From Clostridiales bacterium (GTDB taxonomy: Bacteria; Bacillota; Clostridia; Christensenellales; QALW01): a stretch of 5,424 nt of DNA. The DNA lies in contig JAHAAN010000129.1 of NCBI GenBank assembly GCA_018376855.1, forward strand, positions 1 to 5,424, read 5' to 3'. This document shows positions 4,952 to 5,424 of this stretch, piece after piece; the stretch's first letter is position 1; every line of letters starts with the position of its first letter. The notes beneath the pieces were generated by a model, which saw only the letters and a program-made list of their open reading frames with translations, did not search any database and had not been told where the DNA came from. The position numbers and the translations under genes are program-made.

Positions 4952-5424
4952 TCACTCGTCAATTTTCCCTTTAATTTTAATATGTGACAAGGGGTTTGCC
5001 TTTGCAGCGATCCGGAGTGATTCATTATCAATATGCGTATAAATCTCCGTGGTATTCAAGTGCTCATGCCCCAGAACCTCCTGCACAGCTTTCACATCCA
5101 CACCGTTTTGCAGCATGAGCGTGGCCGCCGTATGGCGCAGTTTATGCGAGGAATATCTTTGGCTGTCCAGTCCGGCGTCTGCTAAGTGCTTTTTCACCAA
5201 GCTGTGCACGGTCGCCCGACTGATGCGCTGCCGATTGCGCGACACGAACAACGCATCCTGATCCTTGCCGCCAACCACCGGCCGAACCTGCAAATACGCC
5301 GCAAGCGCATCCTTGCAGGCCTGATTCAGATATACGATCCGCACCTTGTCGCCTTTGCCCAGCACACGCAGGGCATCATCCTGTATATCCGAGCGATTCA
5401 ATCCGATCAATTCCGAGATCCGCA
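4952..5424 (-). CDS. Tyrosine recombinase / phage-type integrase, C-terminal part (5' end outside window)
   Basis: The visible 156 residues are the catalytic domain of a XerC/D-like tyrosine recombinase that cuts and rejoins DNA through a phosphotyrosine. The frame is open to the window edge: the codons RISEL (from 5422) complete the R-I-S-E-L motif holding the first catalytic arginine, so the TTG at 5410 is not a start. Counting from that Arg, the other active-site residues are present: Lys23 in GKGDK, His93 and Arg96 in HKLRH, His119 in LGH, and nucleophile Tyr128 in TTEIYTH. The tail is 28 residues long and ends in KGKIDE before TGA. The domain appears functional. The N-terminal DNA-binding domain is not in the window. 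GC content is high (about 62% at 5221-5280), unlike its neighbours. It could be a mobile-element integrase or a Xer-like housekeeping enzyme; sequence style favours the clostridial XerC/D-like integrase group. Confidence 0.92.
   Translation of the reverse strand, partial: RISELIGLNRSDIQDDALRVLGKGDKVRIVYLNQACKDALAAYLQVRPVVGGKDQDALFVSRNRQRISRATVHSLVKKHLADAGLDSQRYSSHKLRHTAATLMLQNGVDVKAVQEVLGHEHLNTTEIYTHIDNESLRIAAKANPLSHIKIKGKIDE

Noticed and set aside
4839..5261. Plus-strand frames 4839-5042 and 5049-5261
   Set aside because: They lie antisense to the recombinase catalytic domain, whose active-site residues are all visible on the minus strand.
4931..5424. attachment site copy of the tRNA-Met 3' end near the recombinase
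   Set aside because: No copy of the tRNA T-arm/acceptor sequence was found by eye on either strand in this part of the window.
1..5424. CRISPR array, insertion sequence, toxin-antitoxin pair, retron or riboswitch
   Set aside because: I saw no regularly spaced repeats, terminal inverted repeats with a transposase, paired small toxin/antitoxin genes or long structured leader. Recurrent AAGCTTTT words look like chance in AT-rich DNA.

Overview
The window looks like chromosomal DNA from a low-to-moderate GC member of the Bacillota, most likely a Clostridia / Oscillospiraceae-type gut bacterium. The reasons are strong Shine-Dalgarno sites (GGAGG types), frequent TTG/GTG starts, SigA-type promoters, a tRNA-Met close to the Bacillus-type elongator, and typical Bacillota families: DUF1540, the YwlG/UPF0340 family and a DtxR-type regulator. 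The assignment rests on recognising families by eye; no search was run.

Layout. On the minus strand, 62-229 encodes a 55-aa cysteine-rich DUF1540 protein, ending in an intrinsic terminator at 32-54. Diverging from it is an RluA-family pseudouridine synthase (GTG start at 316, not the upstream TTG at 259). Its 3' end overlaps a convergent 67-aa membrane protein (1190-1393, minus). Next comes a two-gene operon: a patatin-like phospholipase (1470-2360) joined by an ATGA overlap to a YwlG/UPF0340 protein (2357-2908). A stand-alone elongator tRNA-Met(CAT) at 2992-3068 follows, with a perfect consensus promoter and its own hairpin terminator.

Downstream of the tRNA the sequence becomes very AT-rich and carries a calcineurin-type metallophosphoesterase lipoprotein (3260-4312, plus). 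A DtxR/MntR-family metalloregulator (4406-4771, minus) follows, with a recognisable promoter. The right edge holds the C-terminal catalytic part of a tyrosine recombinase (4952 to the window end, minus), cut at its first catalytic arginine and clearly more GC-rich than everything else.

Most of the window is ordinary housekeeping or core sequence (rRNA/tRNA modification, tRNA, lipid hydrolase, metal regulation). The one accessory-looking part is right of the tRNA, where an AT-rich secreted lipoprotein and a GC-rich recombinase lie beside a tRNA. No duplicated tRNA 3' end (att site) is visible inside the window, so an island is only a hypothesis. I see no CRISPR array, insertion sequence, toxin-antitoxin pair or convincing new defence system.
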